DNA of 48,331 nucleotides from an uncultured Caulobacter sp. Its GTDB lineage: Bacteria; Pseudomonadota; Alphaproteobacteria; Caulobacterales; Caulobacteraceae. Positions 7,655 through 16,586 of this stretch are shown here, in pieces (positions within the stretch are counted from its first letter, which is position 1; each line of letters begins with the position of its first letter). The stretch spans positions 1-48,331 of the forward strand of contig NZ_CALCDX010000193.1 in the NCBI RefSeq assembly GCF_937900395.1, read 5' to 3'. The notes under the pieces are model-generated. The model ran no database searches, was not told the DNA's origin, and saw only the letters and a program-made list of their open reading frames with translations. The position numbers and the translations under genes are program-made.

Positions 7655-9172
7655 CTAGCGCACCGCCGAGCGGTCGCCCAGCAGGCATGGCACGGTCATC
7701 AGGATGATGTAGAGATCCAGCCAGAACGACTGACGCTCGATATATTCGACGTCCAGCGCCACCCGGCGTCGCACGCATTCGGGCGTGTCGACGGGCCCCC
7801 GCGAGCCCTTGATCGCCGCCCAGCCCGTGAGGCCGGGCTTCATGCGATGGCGATGAGCGTATTCGGCGACCAGCTTGGCGGACTCGACGCCAGCTGTCTT
7901 CATCCCGACCGCATGGGGGCGAGGCCCCACGATCGACATCTCACCGCGCAGGACGTTGAACAGCTGAGGCAGCTCGTCCAGGCTGGTCTTGCGGATGAAG
8001 CGCCCGACGCGGGTCACCCGGTCGTCGCCGGCGCGAATTTGGCGCGCGGCTTGCGCGTCCGCCGCCTCATGGCGCATCGAACGGAACTTCCAGACCAGGA
8101 ATTCCTCGTTGTTGAAGCCGTGACGGCGCTGGCGGAAGAAGATCGGGCCCGGACTGTCCAGCTTCACGGCGAGCGCTGTCGCCAGCATCACCGGCCCGGC
8201 CGCGACCAGGCCCAGCGTCGCGAGGGTCAGATCCATGGCTCTCTTGGCGACGATGCGACCGCGGAGATCGCGCCAGCCCGATAGCGAATGCTCTACGCCC
8301 ATGGCGATCCGCGCCAGGGTCGCGTCATCCTCGTCGGGCGTTCCTCCGTCCACGAACAGATTCAGAGGGTGGGGCAGGACGCCCAGCTTCTCGGATAGCT
8401 CGCGGACGCGCGTCTCGGCGCTGGCGGTGATGGCGATGACCACCCGGTCGATGTAAGGTGTGAGCCGATGATGGAGCAGGGCGTCAGTGTCGCCTAGCAG
8501 CGGCACGCCCAAGATGTTTACGGGCGCGCGACGCAAGCGATCATCAAACAGGCCCAGCACATTCACTTCGCCGGTGCGCATCGCCGTCTCGATCAAGCGC
8601 TGAGCATTGGCCGTGGCGCCGACGACGACCACGTTCGGCGTCAGCAGGCCTTGGCGACGCGCATGGTCGATAAGCTTCCACCACACCCCATGCAGAGCCA
8701 CCAGCAAGGCGCTTGCAGCCAGCAGGGGGAGCGCTGAGCGCGCGTCCATGGGATTGAAGATCAAGGAGGCGAGGGCGGCGGAAATCGCCGCAACAGTCAG
8801 AGCCTTGCCCACATGGCTTAGATGGCGCGCCAGACTTTGTTTGCGCGGAAAGGCGTAGGCTCCGAATACGCGCATCGCGATAGGAACCGCGAGCGTCCAG
8901 GCCGCGCCCGTCAGAAGATCTCGGCCTAAGGTGACGTGCGCGGCCATCAGCACGGCGATGGCGACGTCCACGACGCGAAACGCCCGCGCGAGCCAGCGCG
9001 CATCCATCCGCGAGCGCGACGGCAGCAGTTTTCCAGGGCGCAGCGACGGTTGCCGCCGCCGCTCGCCGCGCGTGGCGTTCTCTTGGTCGACCCGCGCCAA
9101 AACGTCTCCTGAGGCGTTGAACGCGACGGCCGAGGCGCGCGTGGAATTGGGCTCTGGAATAGGCTGCATGGC
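7655..9172 (-). CDS. Polyprenyl-phosphate sugar phosphotransferase (WcaJ/PssY-like)
   Basis: From the ATG at 9172 the product is 505 residues. The N-terminal half carries several membrane segments and a CoA-binding-like domain (PNVVVVGATANAQRLIETA). The C-terminal third is the bacterial sugar transferase domain: KRAMDLTLATLGLV, the basic FRQRRHGFNNEEFLVWKFRSM segment, the catalytic DELPQL and the MSIVGPRPH motif. This family starts exopolysaccharide repeat-unit assembly by loading a sugar-1-phosphate onto undecaprenyl phosphate at the inner membrane. In Caulobacter such enzymes serve holdfast and capsule synthesis; which polymer this one serves cannot be told. The frame extends to 9262, but that stretch is AT-richer and contains a palindrome, so I treat it as promoter. 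Confidence 0.88.
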   Translation of the reverse strand, partial: AMQPIPEPNSTRASAVAFNASGDVLARVDQENATRGERRRQPSLRPGKLLPSRSRMDARWLARAFRVVDVAIAVLMAAHVTLGRDLLTGAAWTLAVPIAMRVFGAYAFPRKQSLARHLSHVGKALTVAAISAALASLIFNPMDARSALPLLAASALLVALHGVWWKLIDHARRQGLLTPNVVVVGATANAQRLIETAMRTGEVNVLGLFDDRLRRAPVNILGVPLLGDTDALLHHRLTPYIDRVVIAITASAETRVRELSEKLGVLPHPLNLFVDGGTPDEDDATLARIAMGVEHSLSGWRDLRGRIVAKRAMDLTLATLGLVAAGPVMLATALAVKLDSPGPIFFRQRRHGFNNEEFLVWKFRSMRHEAADAQAARQIRAGDDRVTRVGRFIRKTSLDELPQLFNVLRGEMSIVGPRPHAVGMKTAGVESAKLVAEYAHRHRMKPGLTGWAAIKGSRGPVDTPECVRRRVALDVEYIERQSFWLDLYIILMTVPCLLGDRSAVR

Positions 9173-9217
9173 GACCGATGTTCGGAAAACACCGTTCAAT
9201 GTAATGGAGGCTTCTAA

Positions 9218-9236
9218 GTGCGACGTTAACACGCAC
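9218..9236. promoter_or_regulatory. Palindrome upstream of the sugar phosphotransferase
   Basis: GTGCG (9218-9222) and CGCAC (9232-9236) flank a 9-base centre containing GTTAAC. The site lies 46 bases from the preferred start at 9172, in an AT-richer stretch between that gene and tRNA-Ser. This is a reasonable operator candidate, without experimental or comparative support. Confidence 0.35.
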
Positions 9237-9301
9237 ATTTTTGGCATTGACGCCGTTGTCATGTCGCACCGAACAGGCTATCGAACCGCTCCCTCTCAGG
9301 A

Positions 9302-9392
9302 GGAGACGTGGCCGAGAGGCTGAAGGCACCGCTTTGCTAAAGCGGCATACCTCAAAAGGGTATCGAGGGTTCGAATCCCTCCGTCTCCGCCA
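9302..9392 (+). tRNA. tRNA-Ser (anticodon GCT)
   Basis: The acceptor stem GGAGACG (9302-9308) pairs with CGTCTCC (9382-9388). It is followed by discriminator G and an encoded CCA (9390-9392). The anticodon arm is CCGCT-TTGCTAA-AGCGG, giving anticodon GCU for AGC/AGU codons. A long variable arm (catacctcaaaagggtatc) and GGTTCGAATCC in the T-loop are those of a serine tRNA. A possible promoter (TTGTCA at 9256-9261, TATCGA at 9279-9284, 17-base spacing) lies upstream; its -10 is poor. Confidence 0.97.
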
Positions 9393-9705
9393 TTCCCGGC
9401 CTGTGTGGCGCGAGCCCTCCGCATAATCGCCCGTCTGGCCGAATGACGTTCGGCGGTCTCCGTCCCACGAACGCCTGCCGCGACGCCTTCAGGCAAGCGC
9501 GGCGAATCGCGGAGCCAAGTAAGGCTTTTCTTCATAGCGCCTAAAGGACGTGCGGCGGCTCGTCCTGGCCGACCAAATCCCGTGCAAGGTTTCGTTATCG
9601 GCCACGGTCTTCGTCCGGACCGCGATCCTTGTCTTTCTGCTGTCGCGCAAGCGGAGCAATTCTCCCCATCGGGTTGGCGCAGGTTTGCGGCAAGGGGAAA
9701 ATCGG
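9393..9705. other. Intergenic region before the receptor gene
   Basis: This 313-base stretch separates tRNA-Ser from the receptor start at 9706. It contains a 6-bp hairpin (GCCGAA-TGACG-TTCGGC, 9438-9454) without a T-run, possibly related to the tRNA 3' end. The rest should hold the receptor promoter, but I cannot identify -35/-10 elements with confidence. The receptor reading frame runs upstream to 9550, but that part does not look like a protein N-terminus. Confidence 0.5.
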
Positions 9706-12700
9706 ATGTCGATAAAGCGATTGGCGGCGGGGGCCGCTCTTGGCGTTATGGCCGTGGCTATGGCGGGCGCGGTGTACGCCCAGGAGACCACGGCGTCCCT
9801 GCACGGGCAGGTCACCAACAACGGCGCGGCGGTCGCCAACGCCAGCGTCACGGTCGTGCACAAGCCTTCGGGCACCCGCAGCACGACCGTGACCGGCGCC
9901 AGCGGCGCCTTCGACGCGCGCGGACTACGCGTTGGTGGGCCGTACACGGTGACGGTCACCGCGCCCGGCGGCGGATCCAAGATTTTCAACGATCTCTTCC
10001 TCAGCCTGGGCAAGACCACCGATCTGGGCGTGGAGCTGGGCGACAGCGCCGAGGTCGAGTCCATCGTGGTGTCGGCCGCCAGCCGCGCCAATAACGACCA
10101 GGGCCCCAAGACCGTCCTGAACCGCGACGATCTGAATTCCGTCGTCGCCGTCACCCGCGACCCGCGCGATTTCGCGCGCCGCGACATCCTGGTCGCTCAG
10201 GACCTGTCCGGCGGCCGCGCCGGCACCAACGCCGGCGGCATCTCGATCGCGGGGTCGAATCCGCGTCTGAACCGCCTGACGGTCGACGGCGTCTCGGCGC
10301 AGGACAATTTCGGCCTCGCCCAAGGCGGGATGAGCACCGCGCGCGGCCCGGTCACGCTGGACGCCGTGGAGCAGTTCGCCGTCGCCGCCGTGCCGACCGA
10401 TGTCGAGAACGGCGACTTCGTGGGCGGCGCCCTGAACCTGGTGCTGCGCTCGGGCGGCAACAGCTTCCATGGCGTGCTGTTCGACAACTATCTGAACGAA
10501 GGCATGGTCGGTCGCCACTACAGCGACACCCGCGTGCCGCAGACCATCAGCCAGAAGAACTACGGCGGGTTCCTGTCGGGTCCGATCATCAAGGACAAGC
10601 TGTTCTTCGCCGTCAGCTACGAGAACTACAAGACCCTGGACACCACCCAGTTCGGCGCGCCGGGCTCTGGCGCGGTCAACATCTTCACGAACAACCTGAC
10701 GCAGGCGACGATCGATTCGATCGTCAACACGTACAACACCGGCTACGCCAGCAAGTACAGCCTAGGCGGCATCCCGCTGACCGCGCCGGTCACCGACAAG
10801 AAGTACTCGGCCAAGATCGACTGGAACATCAGCGACAAACACCGCGCCAGCCTGACCTATCGCTATGCCGAGAGCAGCTCGCTGCAGCGGACCGACCTGG
10901 GCGCCGGCGTCGCGGCGCTGTACTCGCACTGGTACAAGCAGGAGAACAGCGACGAAGCCACGACGCTGGAAATCCACTCCAACTGGACCGACAAGCTCGC
11001 CACCACCCTGAAGGCGACCTATCGCGACTACCGCAACGGCCAGAACCCGCCTGGCGGTCAGAACTTCTCGGACGTGCGCGTCTGCACCGCGCCCAGCTCC
11101 GACGCCACCCTGACCAGCTGCGCCGCGGGGTTCTCGCAGGTCTATTTCGGTCCCGACCAGTTCCGCCACGCCAACGCCCTGGACGAGCAGGAGACGCGCT
11201 ACCAGGCCGTCGCCGAATACAGCTGGCGTGAAAATCGCTTCAAGATCGGCGCCCAGGCCCGCAAGGCCGACGTGTTCGACGTCTTCGTTCCGAACTCGCG
11301 CGGCCAGTACTACTTCGACTCGCTCGCCGACTATCAGGCGGGCAAGGCCAGCCAACTGATCTACGCCAACTCCGTCACCGGCAAGGCGAACGACGCGGCC
11401 TTCAACAGCACCTACTGGACCTATTCCGGCTTCGCCCAGGACACGCTGGACGTCACCGACAACCTGCAGGTCACGGCCGGCGTCCGCTTCGACTGGTACG
11501 ACCAGCCGGACCGTCCGATCCTGAACCCGAACTTCACGGCCCGGAACGGCTTCAGCAACCAGAAGACCATCGACGGCCTCTACGTCTTCATGCCCCGCCT
11601 GTCGGTGGACTGGAAGGCGACCGACAGCCTGCGGTTCACGGGCGGCTTTGGCCTGTTCGCCGGCGGTTCGCCAGACGTCCTGACGGGGATCTCGTTCTAC
11701 AATACCGGCTACGCCACCAGCCAGGTTACTATCCAGCGCACCGCCTCCGGAACCTTCACCGAGACGGGCGGCACGCCGGGCTTCACCCAGGCGATCGGCG
11801 CTGCCGCGCTGAACAATCTGAACACCGATTCCAACTTCGGCCTGGCCGTCCCGCAAGTGGTGCAACAGCTGCAGCAGGGCACGTTGACGGGCTCGGTGAC
11901 CATTCCGCCGCTCAGCGAAGCGATCGCCCTGTCGCCCAGCTTCGAGATGCCCGGCCAATGGAAGCTGTACCTGTCGGGCGAATGGCGGGGTTCAGGCAAG
12001 TGGACCGAGGGGGTGACCGCCACGGCGAACTTCATCGCCACTCAGTCCAAGAACGAGCTGACCTATTACGACAGCCGCGCCCAGCCGCTGATCATCGACG
12101 GGAAGCAGCAGTTCCTGCCGGACGGTCGCATCCGCTACGACGGCTTGGCCGCCACGACGCTCGGCAAGGGCTCGACGAACCTCGGCTCCAACCGCGACGT
12201 GATCGTCACGAACACGGACAAGGGCGAAAGCTGGACCGCCAGCTTCCAGGTCGGCAAGCGCTTCGACTGGGGCGGCGACGTCTCGCTGGGCTATGCGCGC
12301 CAGCACATGAACGACGTCAACGCGGGCCTGTTCTTTGGCACGACGGCTGGCTCGCTGTACGGCGGCGTGGCCGCGGGCATGGATCCGAACCGCGACTATC
12401 TTGGCCGGTCGGTCTACGAGATCAAGAACCGCTTCAAGGCCGAGTTCAGCTATCGCAAGAAGTTCTTCGGCGATAACGAGACCCGCGTGACGCTCTTCGC
12501 CGAGCGCCAGGACGGCCGTCCGTTCGGCTTCTACATGCAAGACCGCCAGTCGGGCCGCAGCCCGGTGTTCGGCGTCAACCGCACGGCGCAGATGTTGTAC
12601 GTGCCGGACATGAGCGGCAATGGCGGCGCGACCGGCCTGGACTACGGCCTGGTCACCTTCGCCACGCCGAACGACGCGGCGCTGTTCAAGAAGTACGTGA

Positions 12701-13068
12701 CGCAGTTCAACCTGCCGACCGGCCTGATCGAGAAGAACTCCAACACCAACGCGCCGGTGAACCGCCTGGACGCCCAGTTTAGCCAGGAGCTCCCGACCCT
12801 GATCAACGGCCACAAGCTGAAGGTCCAGGTCGATGTCCGAAACCTGCTGAACCTGATCAACCGCGACTGGGGCTTGGTGTCGGAATACGGCGACATCAAC
12901 ACCCTGGCTCGGGTCGACTGCCTGAAGGAGGGCAACGCCCTGGCGACGTCCAGCGATTCCCCTTGCCTTCGCTATCGCTACTCCAGCGTCCCGACCTCGG
13001 TGACCAAGACCCGCAACACGGGTCTGTCGCTCTGGTACATGCAGGTCTCGCTGCGGTACGAGTTCTAG
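9706..13068 (+). CDS. TonB-dependent receptor with carboxypeptidase-regulatory-like N-terminal domain (Oar-like)
   Basis: The product is 1120 residues from the ATG at 9706, which has AAGGGG upstream and opens directly into a signal peptide (MSIKRLAAGAALGVMAVAMAGAVYAQ). Residues ~27-105 form a CarboxypepD_reg-like beta domain (TASLHGQVTNNGAAVANASVTV). A plug domain follows (around RLTVDGVSAQDNFG and GGALNLVLRSGGNSFHG), then a long 22-strand-type barrel that ends with an aromatic C-terminus (SLWYMQVSLRYEF), the usual outer-membrane insertion signal. This architecture is that of Oar-like receptors; substrates are generally unknown. It is monocistronic and closed by two hairpins. Confidence 0.92.
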   Translation: MSIKRLAAGAALGVMAVAMAGAVYAQETTASLHGQVTNNGAAVANASVTVVHKPSGTRSTTVTGASGAFDARGLRVGGPYTVTVTAPGGGSKIFNDLFLSLGKTTDLGVELGDSAEVESIVVSAASRANNDQGPKTVLNRDDLNSVVAVTRDPRDFARRDILVAQDLSGGRAGTNAGGISIAGSNPRLNRLTVDGVSAQDNFGLAQGGMSTARGPVTLDAVEQFAVAAVPTDVENGDFVGGALNLVLRSGGNSFHGVLFDNYLNEGMVGRHYSDTRVPQTISQKNYGGFLSGPIIKDKLFFAVSYENYKTLDTTQFGAPGSGAVNIFTNNLTQATIDSIVNTYNTGYASKYSLGGIPLTAPVTDKKYSAKIDWNISDKHRASLTYRYAESSSLQRTDLGAGVAALYSHWYKQENSDEATTLEIHSNWTDKLATTLKATYRDYRNGQNPPGGQNFSDVRVCTAPSSDATLTSCAAGFSQVYFGPDQFRHANALDEQETRYQAVAEYSWRENRFKIGAQARKADVFDVFVPNSRGQYYFDSLADYQAGKASQLIYANSVTGKANDAAFNSTYWTYSGFAQDTLDVTDNLQVTAGVRFDWYDQPDRPILNPNFTARNGFSNQKTIDGLYVFMPRLSVDWKATDSLRFTGGFGLFAGGSPDVLTGISFYNTGYATSQVTIQRTASGTFTETGGTPGFTQAIGAAALNNLNTDSNFGLAVPQVVQQLQQGTLTGSVTIPPLSEAIALSPSFEMPGQWKLYLSGEWRGSGKWTEGVTATANFIATQSKNELTYYDSRAQPLIIDGKQQFLPDGRIRYDGLAATTLGKGSTNLGSNRDVIVTNTDKGESWTASFQVGKRFDWGGDVSLGYARQHMNDVNAGLFFGTTAGSLYGGVAAGMDPNRDYLGRSVYEIKNRFKAEFSYRKKFFGDNETRVTLFAERQDGRPFGFYMQDRQSGRSPVFGVNRTAQMLYVPDMSGNGGATGLDYGLVTFATPNDAALFKKYVTQFNLPTGLIEKNSNTNAPVNRLDAQFSQELPTLINGHKLKVQVDVRNLLNLINRDWGLVSEYGDINTLARVDCLKEGNALATSSDSPCLRYRYSSVPTSVTKTRNTGLSLWYMQVSLRYEF

Positions 13069-13080
13069 GCTGCTGCAAGC

Positions 13081-13148
13081 GGATCGAAGGCCTGCCCTGG
13101 CCTTCGATCCCACGCCGCCGCCGCGGTCCTGGCCGCGGCGGTTTTCGT
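13081..13148 (+). terminator. Double hairpin terminator after the Oar-like receptor
   Basis: The first hairpin is GGATCGAAGGCC (13081-13092) with GGCCTTCGATCC (13099-13110), loop TGCCCT. The second is CCGCCGCGG (13118-13126) with CCGCGGCGG (13133-13141), loop TCCTGG, and is followed by TTTTCGTT. The second has the classic intrinsic terminator form. The minus-strand regulator ends immediately beyond, so transcription converges here. Confidence 0.85.
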
Positions 13149-13634
13149 TCACGCCCCGCGTCGCTCGAAGGCCTGCAGCGTCTTCATCATGCGCTGGACC
13201 TTGGCTTGCGTGCGCCGCGCGGCGTCCCGGCGCTCGGGGGCGTTGTCGGCGGCTTCCGGGACGATGAAGCCATTGCGGCCGCGCCTGACGATCTGTCCGT
13301 TGGTCTCTAGCGCCACGAAGCGGCGTCGCACGGTTTCGTAGGGCTGACCTAACGACTGGGCGACTTGGCGGATCGTGAGGGGGCGACGCTCCCGGTCCGG
13401 CGGGGCCTTGTCCAGCGTTGCGAACTGCTCTGCCGGCAGGTGGGCGCAGTTGCCCGAACTCAGCGCGGCCAGCACAAGCACCGAAAGCAGATCGCCGTCA
13501 TGGGCCTGGAGGCCCGCGATCAGGTGATCGAGCAGGAACTCCGTCGCCACGCGCGCCGCGGCGGCCGCGGGCAAACGGCTCTCGGCCGCCAGGACGGCGG
13601 GCGAGGGCGCGTGCGTTGCGGCTAAGCTTGTCAT
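13149..13634 (-). CDS. Helix-turn-helix transcriptional regulator
   Basis: From the ATG at 13634 the product is 161 residues. The middle (about residues 85-135) contains a winged-helix pattern, LTIRQVAQSLGQPYETVRRRFVALETNGQIVRRGRNGFIVP, resembling GntR/Crp-type recognition helices. The N-terminal ~75 residues are helical with no recognisable ligand motif, and a basic C-terminal tail follows (RRDAARRTQAKVQRMMK). It lies 113 bases downstream of the receptor at 13748-15973 on the same strand and might be co-transcribed with it. The frame extends 10 codons upstream to 13664. Target unknown. Confidence 0.75.
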   Translation of the reverse strand: MTSLAATHAPSPAVLAAESRLPAAAAARVATEFLLDHLIAGLQAHDGDLLSVLVLAALSSGNCAHLPAEQFATLDKAPPDRERRPLTIRQVAQSLGQPYETVRRRFVALETNGQIVRRGRNGFIVPEAADNAPERRDAARRTQAKVQRMMKTLQAFERRGA

Positions 13635-13747
13635 GCCCCATGCAGAAGGCCGACGGGGCGACAAAGGCGATAGGGCAGGTTGTCGCAGCCTACGCGGTTT
13701 CGGGACCCGCTTGACGGCCGGCGAGGTTCGCCAGCCGCCGCTTGGCT

Positions 13748-15973
13748 CTACATCGGGCCAACGCCGCCCGGAGTGGTCTGGAAGTCGAAGGCCGGCTCGC
13801 GCGGACGACGGGGATTGGCCGGACCCTGGCCGCCGAAGCCATAGGTTATGCCGACAAAGACCGCCCTCAGGTCGAGGTCCATGGCCCGGCGCTCCTTCAG
13901 GGCGGTCGTCTGGATGACCAGCTTGTCGCCGAAGGTCTTCAGCGCGTCCTGCACCGTGATCACGCCCGACAGGCGATCGTTGAACTTGTGGCGGTAGCCG
14001 AGGTTCAGCATGCCGGTCGGCTCGCGGTAACCTTGCGGCGTCAAGCGCTTGCCGATCGCGAAGCCGCTGATCTGCAGGAAGTCCTCGGGCGTGGCCTGGA
14101 TGTTCAGGGCCGCATAGCCCGAAACCGTCCAGGTCGAGCGTTTGTCGGGGAAGCCCAGATCCGTGGCGCCGATCTCGTTCCAGGCGGCGTTGCCGCTGAT
14201 CGTATAAGACACCTTGGGCGTCAGGCGGGCGTTGGCGACCAGCTCAAGGCCGCCGCTGCGGCTCTTGGCGAGGTTGGCCTTGGTCGTCAGCAGGGCGCCG
14301 CCGGGCAGCTCGCGGACCACGTCGGTGACGCCGTCGCGGGCCTGGCGCCAATAGAGCGTGGCCAGATAGTAGTTGAAGCCCTTGCGCCGCTGGTAGGCGA
14401 CCTCGAAAGAGTCCGTCACCTGCGGCTTCAGGCGCGGGTCGCCTTGGCGGTAGTTATAGGGGTCCTGATAGATCCGGTAAGGGTTCAGGTCCTGGGCGCT
14501 TGGCCGCTGGATGCGACGGCTGTAGCTGGCGTTGACCTGGCGCGTGTCGTCGATCTTGTACTGCGCATGCAGCGACGGATAGGCGCGCAGGTAGTCGTTG
14601 GAGTCCTTCAGGCTGGAGGTCACCTGGTTGGTGTCGATCTGGACCTCTTCCACGCGCAGGCCCGGCATCACCGTCCAGTCGCCGATCGCGCGGCTGTAGG
14701 TGGCGTAGAGGGCGTTGATCGCCTGCTTGTACTTGAACTGGTTGGTCAGGGCCGGATCGGTCGTCAGGGATCCGCCCAGCGGGCCGCGGGCCCCGAAGTT
14801 GTCGTAGTCGTTGTCGTCCACCTGCAGCTCATAGCCGGCGACCAGCTTGGCGCCGCCGGGCAGGGGGCGCTTGTACTCGGCCTTCAGGCGGCCCTGGATC
14901 AGCTCGTCGCCAACCCGAACGCGTTCGGCGTAGCTTGAGACAACCGGCAGCTGGTTGAAGCCGTCCGACACGGTGGTCTGGCGGTCGCGGGTGCGCTCCA
15001 GGCTGGCGTGGACCGTGAGCTCGTGATCCTCGCCGGAAAGCTTGCGGCGCAGGTCGCCCGACAGACCGGCCACCGACCGCTTCATTTCGCCGTCGCCGCG
15101 CCGCTGATACCGGACGAGAGGTGCGCCGCTCGGCGTACGGCCGTCGTAGTCCGAGCCGGACTTGGACTTGTAGCTCATGTCGTTGTAGCGAGCCTCGGCG
15201 CTGAGCCGGGTCTTCTTATCGAGGTCGTAGTCGACGCCGGCGCGGGCGTTGTGCGACAGGCCGCGGCTGACGAAGCCGATCTGCTGATGGCTGGGCGAAT
15301 ACTTGCCAGTGGCTGTGTCCAGGCGCTCTCGGTCGTCGACGATCTGGCCCTTGGCCTTGTCGCGACGGATGCCGGCGTCGGCCGATAGGGTCAGGGCCTT
15401 GGTGTTGCGCGCCAGGCTGATGCTGGCGTTCTTGCGGCCTTCCGTGCCGAAGTTGCCGCGAACCGAACCGGTGGTCCCGACGCCGCGCTGCTGCTTGGTG
15501 ATCAGGTTGATGACGCCCGCCGAGCCTTCGGGGCTGAAGGCGGCCGAGGGATTGGTCATCACCTCGACCCGCTCGAACTGGCTGGCGGGGATCTGCTGCA
15601 GGACCTGGCCGCGGTTGTCGCCCTTGAACATACCCGACGGCTTGCCGTCGATCATGATGGTGACGTTGGAGTCGCCGCGCAGGCTGACATTGCCCTGCAC
15701 GTCGACCTGCACCGACGGCACGTTGCGCAGAACGTCGGCGACCGAGCCCGTGGTCGCCTGGAGGTCCTTGCCCAGGCTGTAGCTGCGTCGGTCGATCGAG
15801 GTCTTGATGTCTTGGCTGGATGGGGCGGTGATGGTCACGCCCTGCACCTGGGTCGACGGCTCCTTCTTCGCCGGAGGCGGAGAGGCGGTCGGCGTCTGGG
15901 CGTAGGCGTTGGCGCTGAACGCGACCAGGCCCGTGGCGGCCAACAGGGCGGCGCGGCGGGTCGTGAATGTCAT
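13748..15973 (-). CDS. TonB-dependent receptor, outer-membrane beta-barrel family (OMP_b-brl_3 type)
   Basis: The product is 741 residues with a signal peptide (MTFTTRRAALLAATGLVAFSANAYA) and a Pro/Lys-rich linker. The plug is visible in GSVADVLRNVPSVQVDVQGN, VSLRGDSNVTIMIDGKPSGM and FERVEVMTNPSAAFSPEGSAGVINLI. The barrel contains RIQRPSAQDLNPY and GDPRLKPQVTDSFEVAYQR and ends in a Pro/Arg-rich tail (FGGQGPANPRRPREPAFDF) instead of a terminal aromatic. A clean ribosome site (AGGAG) sets the start. Its promoter region at 16019-16067 shares a 21-base identity and spacing pattern with the promoter of the ABC/two-component operon at 22275, so I infer control by that response regulator. Transported ligand unknown. 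Confidence 0.92.
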   Translation of the reverse strand: MTFTTRRAALLAATGLVAFSANAYAQTPTASPPPAKKEPSTQVQGVTITAPSSQDIKTSIDRRSYSLGKDLQATTGSVADVLRNVPSVQVDVQGNVSLRGDSNVTIMIDGKPSGMFKGDNRGQVLQQIPASQFERVEVMTNPSAAFSPEGSAGVINLITKQQRGVGTTGSVRGNFGTEGRKNASISLARNTKALTLSADAGIRRDKAKGQIVDDRERLDTATGKYSPSHQQIGFVSRGLSHNARAGVDYDLDKKTRLSAEARYNDMSYKSKSGSDYDGRTPSGAPLVRYQRRGDGEMKRSVAGLSGDLRRKLSGEDHELTVHASLERTRDRQTTVSDGFNQLPVVSSYAERVRVGDELIQGRLKAEYKRPLPGGAKLVAGYELQVDDNDYDNFGARGPLGGSLTTDPALTNQFKYKQAINALYATYSRAIGDWTVMPGLRVEEVQIDTNQVTSSLKDSNDYLRAYPSLHAQYKIDDTRQVNASYSRRIQRPSAQDLNPYRIYQDPYNYRQGDPRLKPQVTDSFEVAYQRRKGFNYYLATLYWRQARDGVTDVVRELPGGALLTTKANLAKSRSGGLELVANARLTPKVSYTISGNAAWNEIGATDLGFPDKRSTWTVSGYAALNIQATPEDFLQISGFAIGKRLTPQGYREPTGMLNLGYRHKFNDRLSGVITVQDALKTFGDKLVIQTTALKERRAMDLDLRAVFVGITYGFGGQGPANPRRPREPAFDFQTTPGGVGPM

Positions 15974-16018
15974 GGAAGGTCTCCTCTGTCGCGAGGAACC
16001 TGCCAGGACGACTCAAAG

Positions 16019-16067
16019 CGTTGCAGTGCCTGGGGTCACGCGCTTGAGGTGACGTTTGTCATGTCGG
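16019..16067 (-). promoter_or_regulatory. Shared promoter module, copy 1 (in front of receptor 15973)
   Basis: Plus-strand 16047-16067 is identical over 21 bases to 22181-22201. The core TGACGTTTGTCA (16050-16061) is an inverted repeat TGAC-N4-GTCA. Read toward the receptor (minus strand), the core is followed after 10 bases by GTGAC, and 19 bases after the core by GGCACTGCAACG (16030 down to 16019). Both elements have exactly the same spacing in copy 2. The module ends 45 bases before the ATG. Interpretation as an activator site plus promoter is inferred. Confidence 0.72.
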
Positions 16068-16586
16068 TCAGTGAGCGACCGCGTCCAAGGTCTGTGGCGT
16101 GGCGGCGTCTGGCCCATTGAAGATCAGAGTGCGCGTAACGCCCAGGCGCCGGATGTTCACCTGGTTGACCTGATCGCCGTAGACGTCGCCGAACATGGCG
16201 GCTTGCACAGTGATATCCCCCGAGACGGCGGCGGGCGGAATCCTGCCGACATATTCGAGACGGACCTCGTCGGCGCCGAGGGTCATGTCCTTGAGCGTGA
16301 GCGCGATGGGCGCGCCTGCCGCGGCCACCGTGAAATGCGTGGCCATGTAGCCTTTCAACGCTTCGATCGCGTCTGGATCGTCGAGGCTGGCCTGGGCTTC
16401 GGGCGCGATCAAGGCCAGCGCCGGTTCCGCGTCGTGAGCCGGGATGCGGTGGCTGACCAGAACGGCGCCGGTCTTGCCGTCGATCTCCACGACGCTGAGC
16501 GCGCCGTGGCCGCGGTGCGCGGCCGCCGGAAGCGGGGCGAGCACGAGACCCGCCACCGCTAGGAGAACGGCCGCGCGCCGGTTCAC
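16068..16586 (-). CDS. DUF6702 family exported protein
   Basis: The product is 172 residues from a GTG start at 16586 that overlaps the stop of the upstream M1 peptidase gene by 4 bases (GTGA), so the two are translationally coupled. A signal peptide (MNRRAAVLLAVAGLVLAPLPAAAH) precedes a beta-rich domain containing HRGHGALSVVEIDGKTGAVLVSHRIPAHDAEPAL and VRLEYVGRIP. The pattern fits the DUF6702 family, exported proteins of unknown role that I recall next to M1 metallopeptidases in other bacteria. A His-rich mature N-terminus (HRGHG) might bind metal; that is speculation. Confidence 0.8.
   Translation of the reverse strand: MNRRAAVLLAVAGLVLAPLPAAAHRGHGALSVVEIDGKTGAVLVSHRIPAHDAEPALALIAPEAQASLDDPDAIEALKGYMATHFTVAAAGAPIALTLKDMTLGADEVRLEYVGRIPPAAVSGDITVQAAMFGDVYGDQVNQVNIRRLGVTRTLIFNGPDAATPQTLDAVAH

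Noticed and set aside
9247..9266. Near-match to the shared promoter palindrome (TGACGCCGTTGTCATGTCG) beside tRNA-Ser
   Set aside because: The half-sites are 6 instead of 4 bases apart, and neither GTGAC nor GGCACTG follows at the right distance on either strand. I treat it as a chance resemblance.
10762..11958. Long minus-strand frame opposite the Oar-like receptor
   Set aside because: Composition is Arg/Gly/Val-rich antisense translation; the plus-strand receptor is unambiguous. The same reasoning removes the other long opposite-strand frames (for example 907-2223, 3406-4746, 30038-31777 and 36636-38294).
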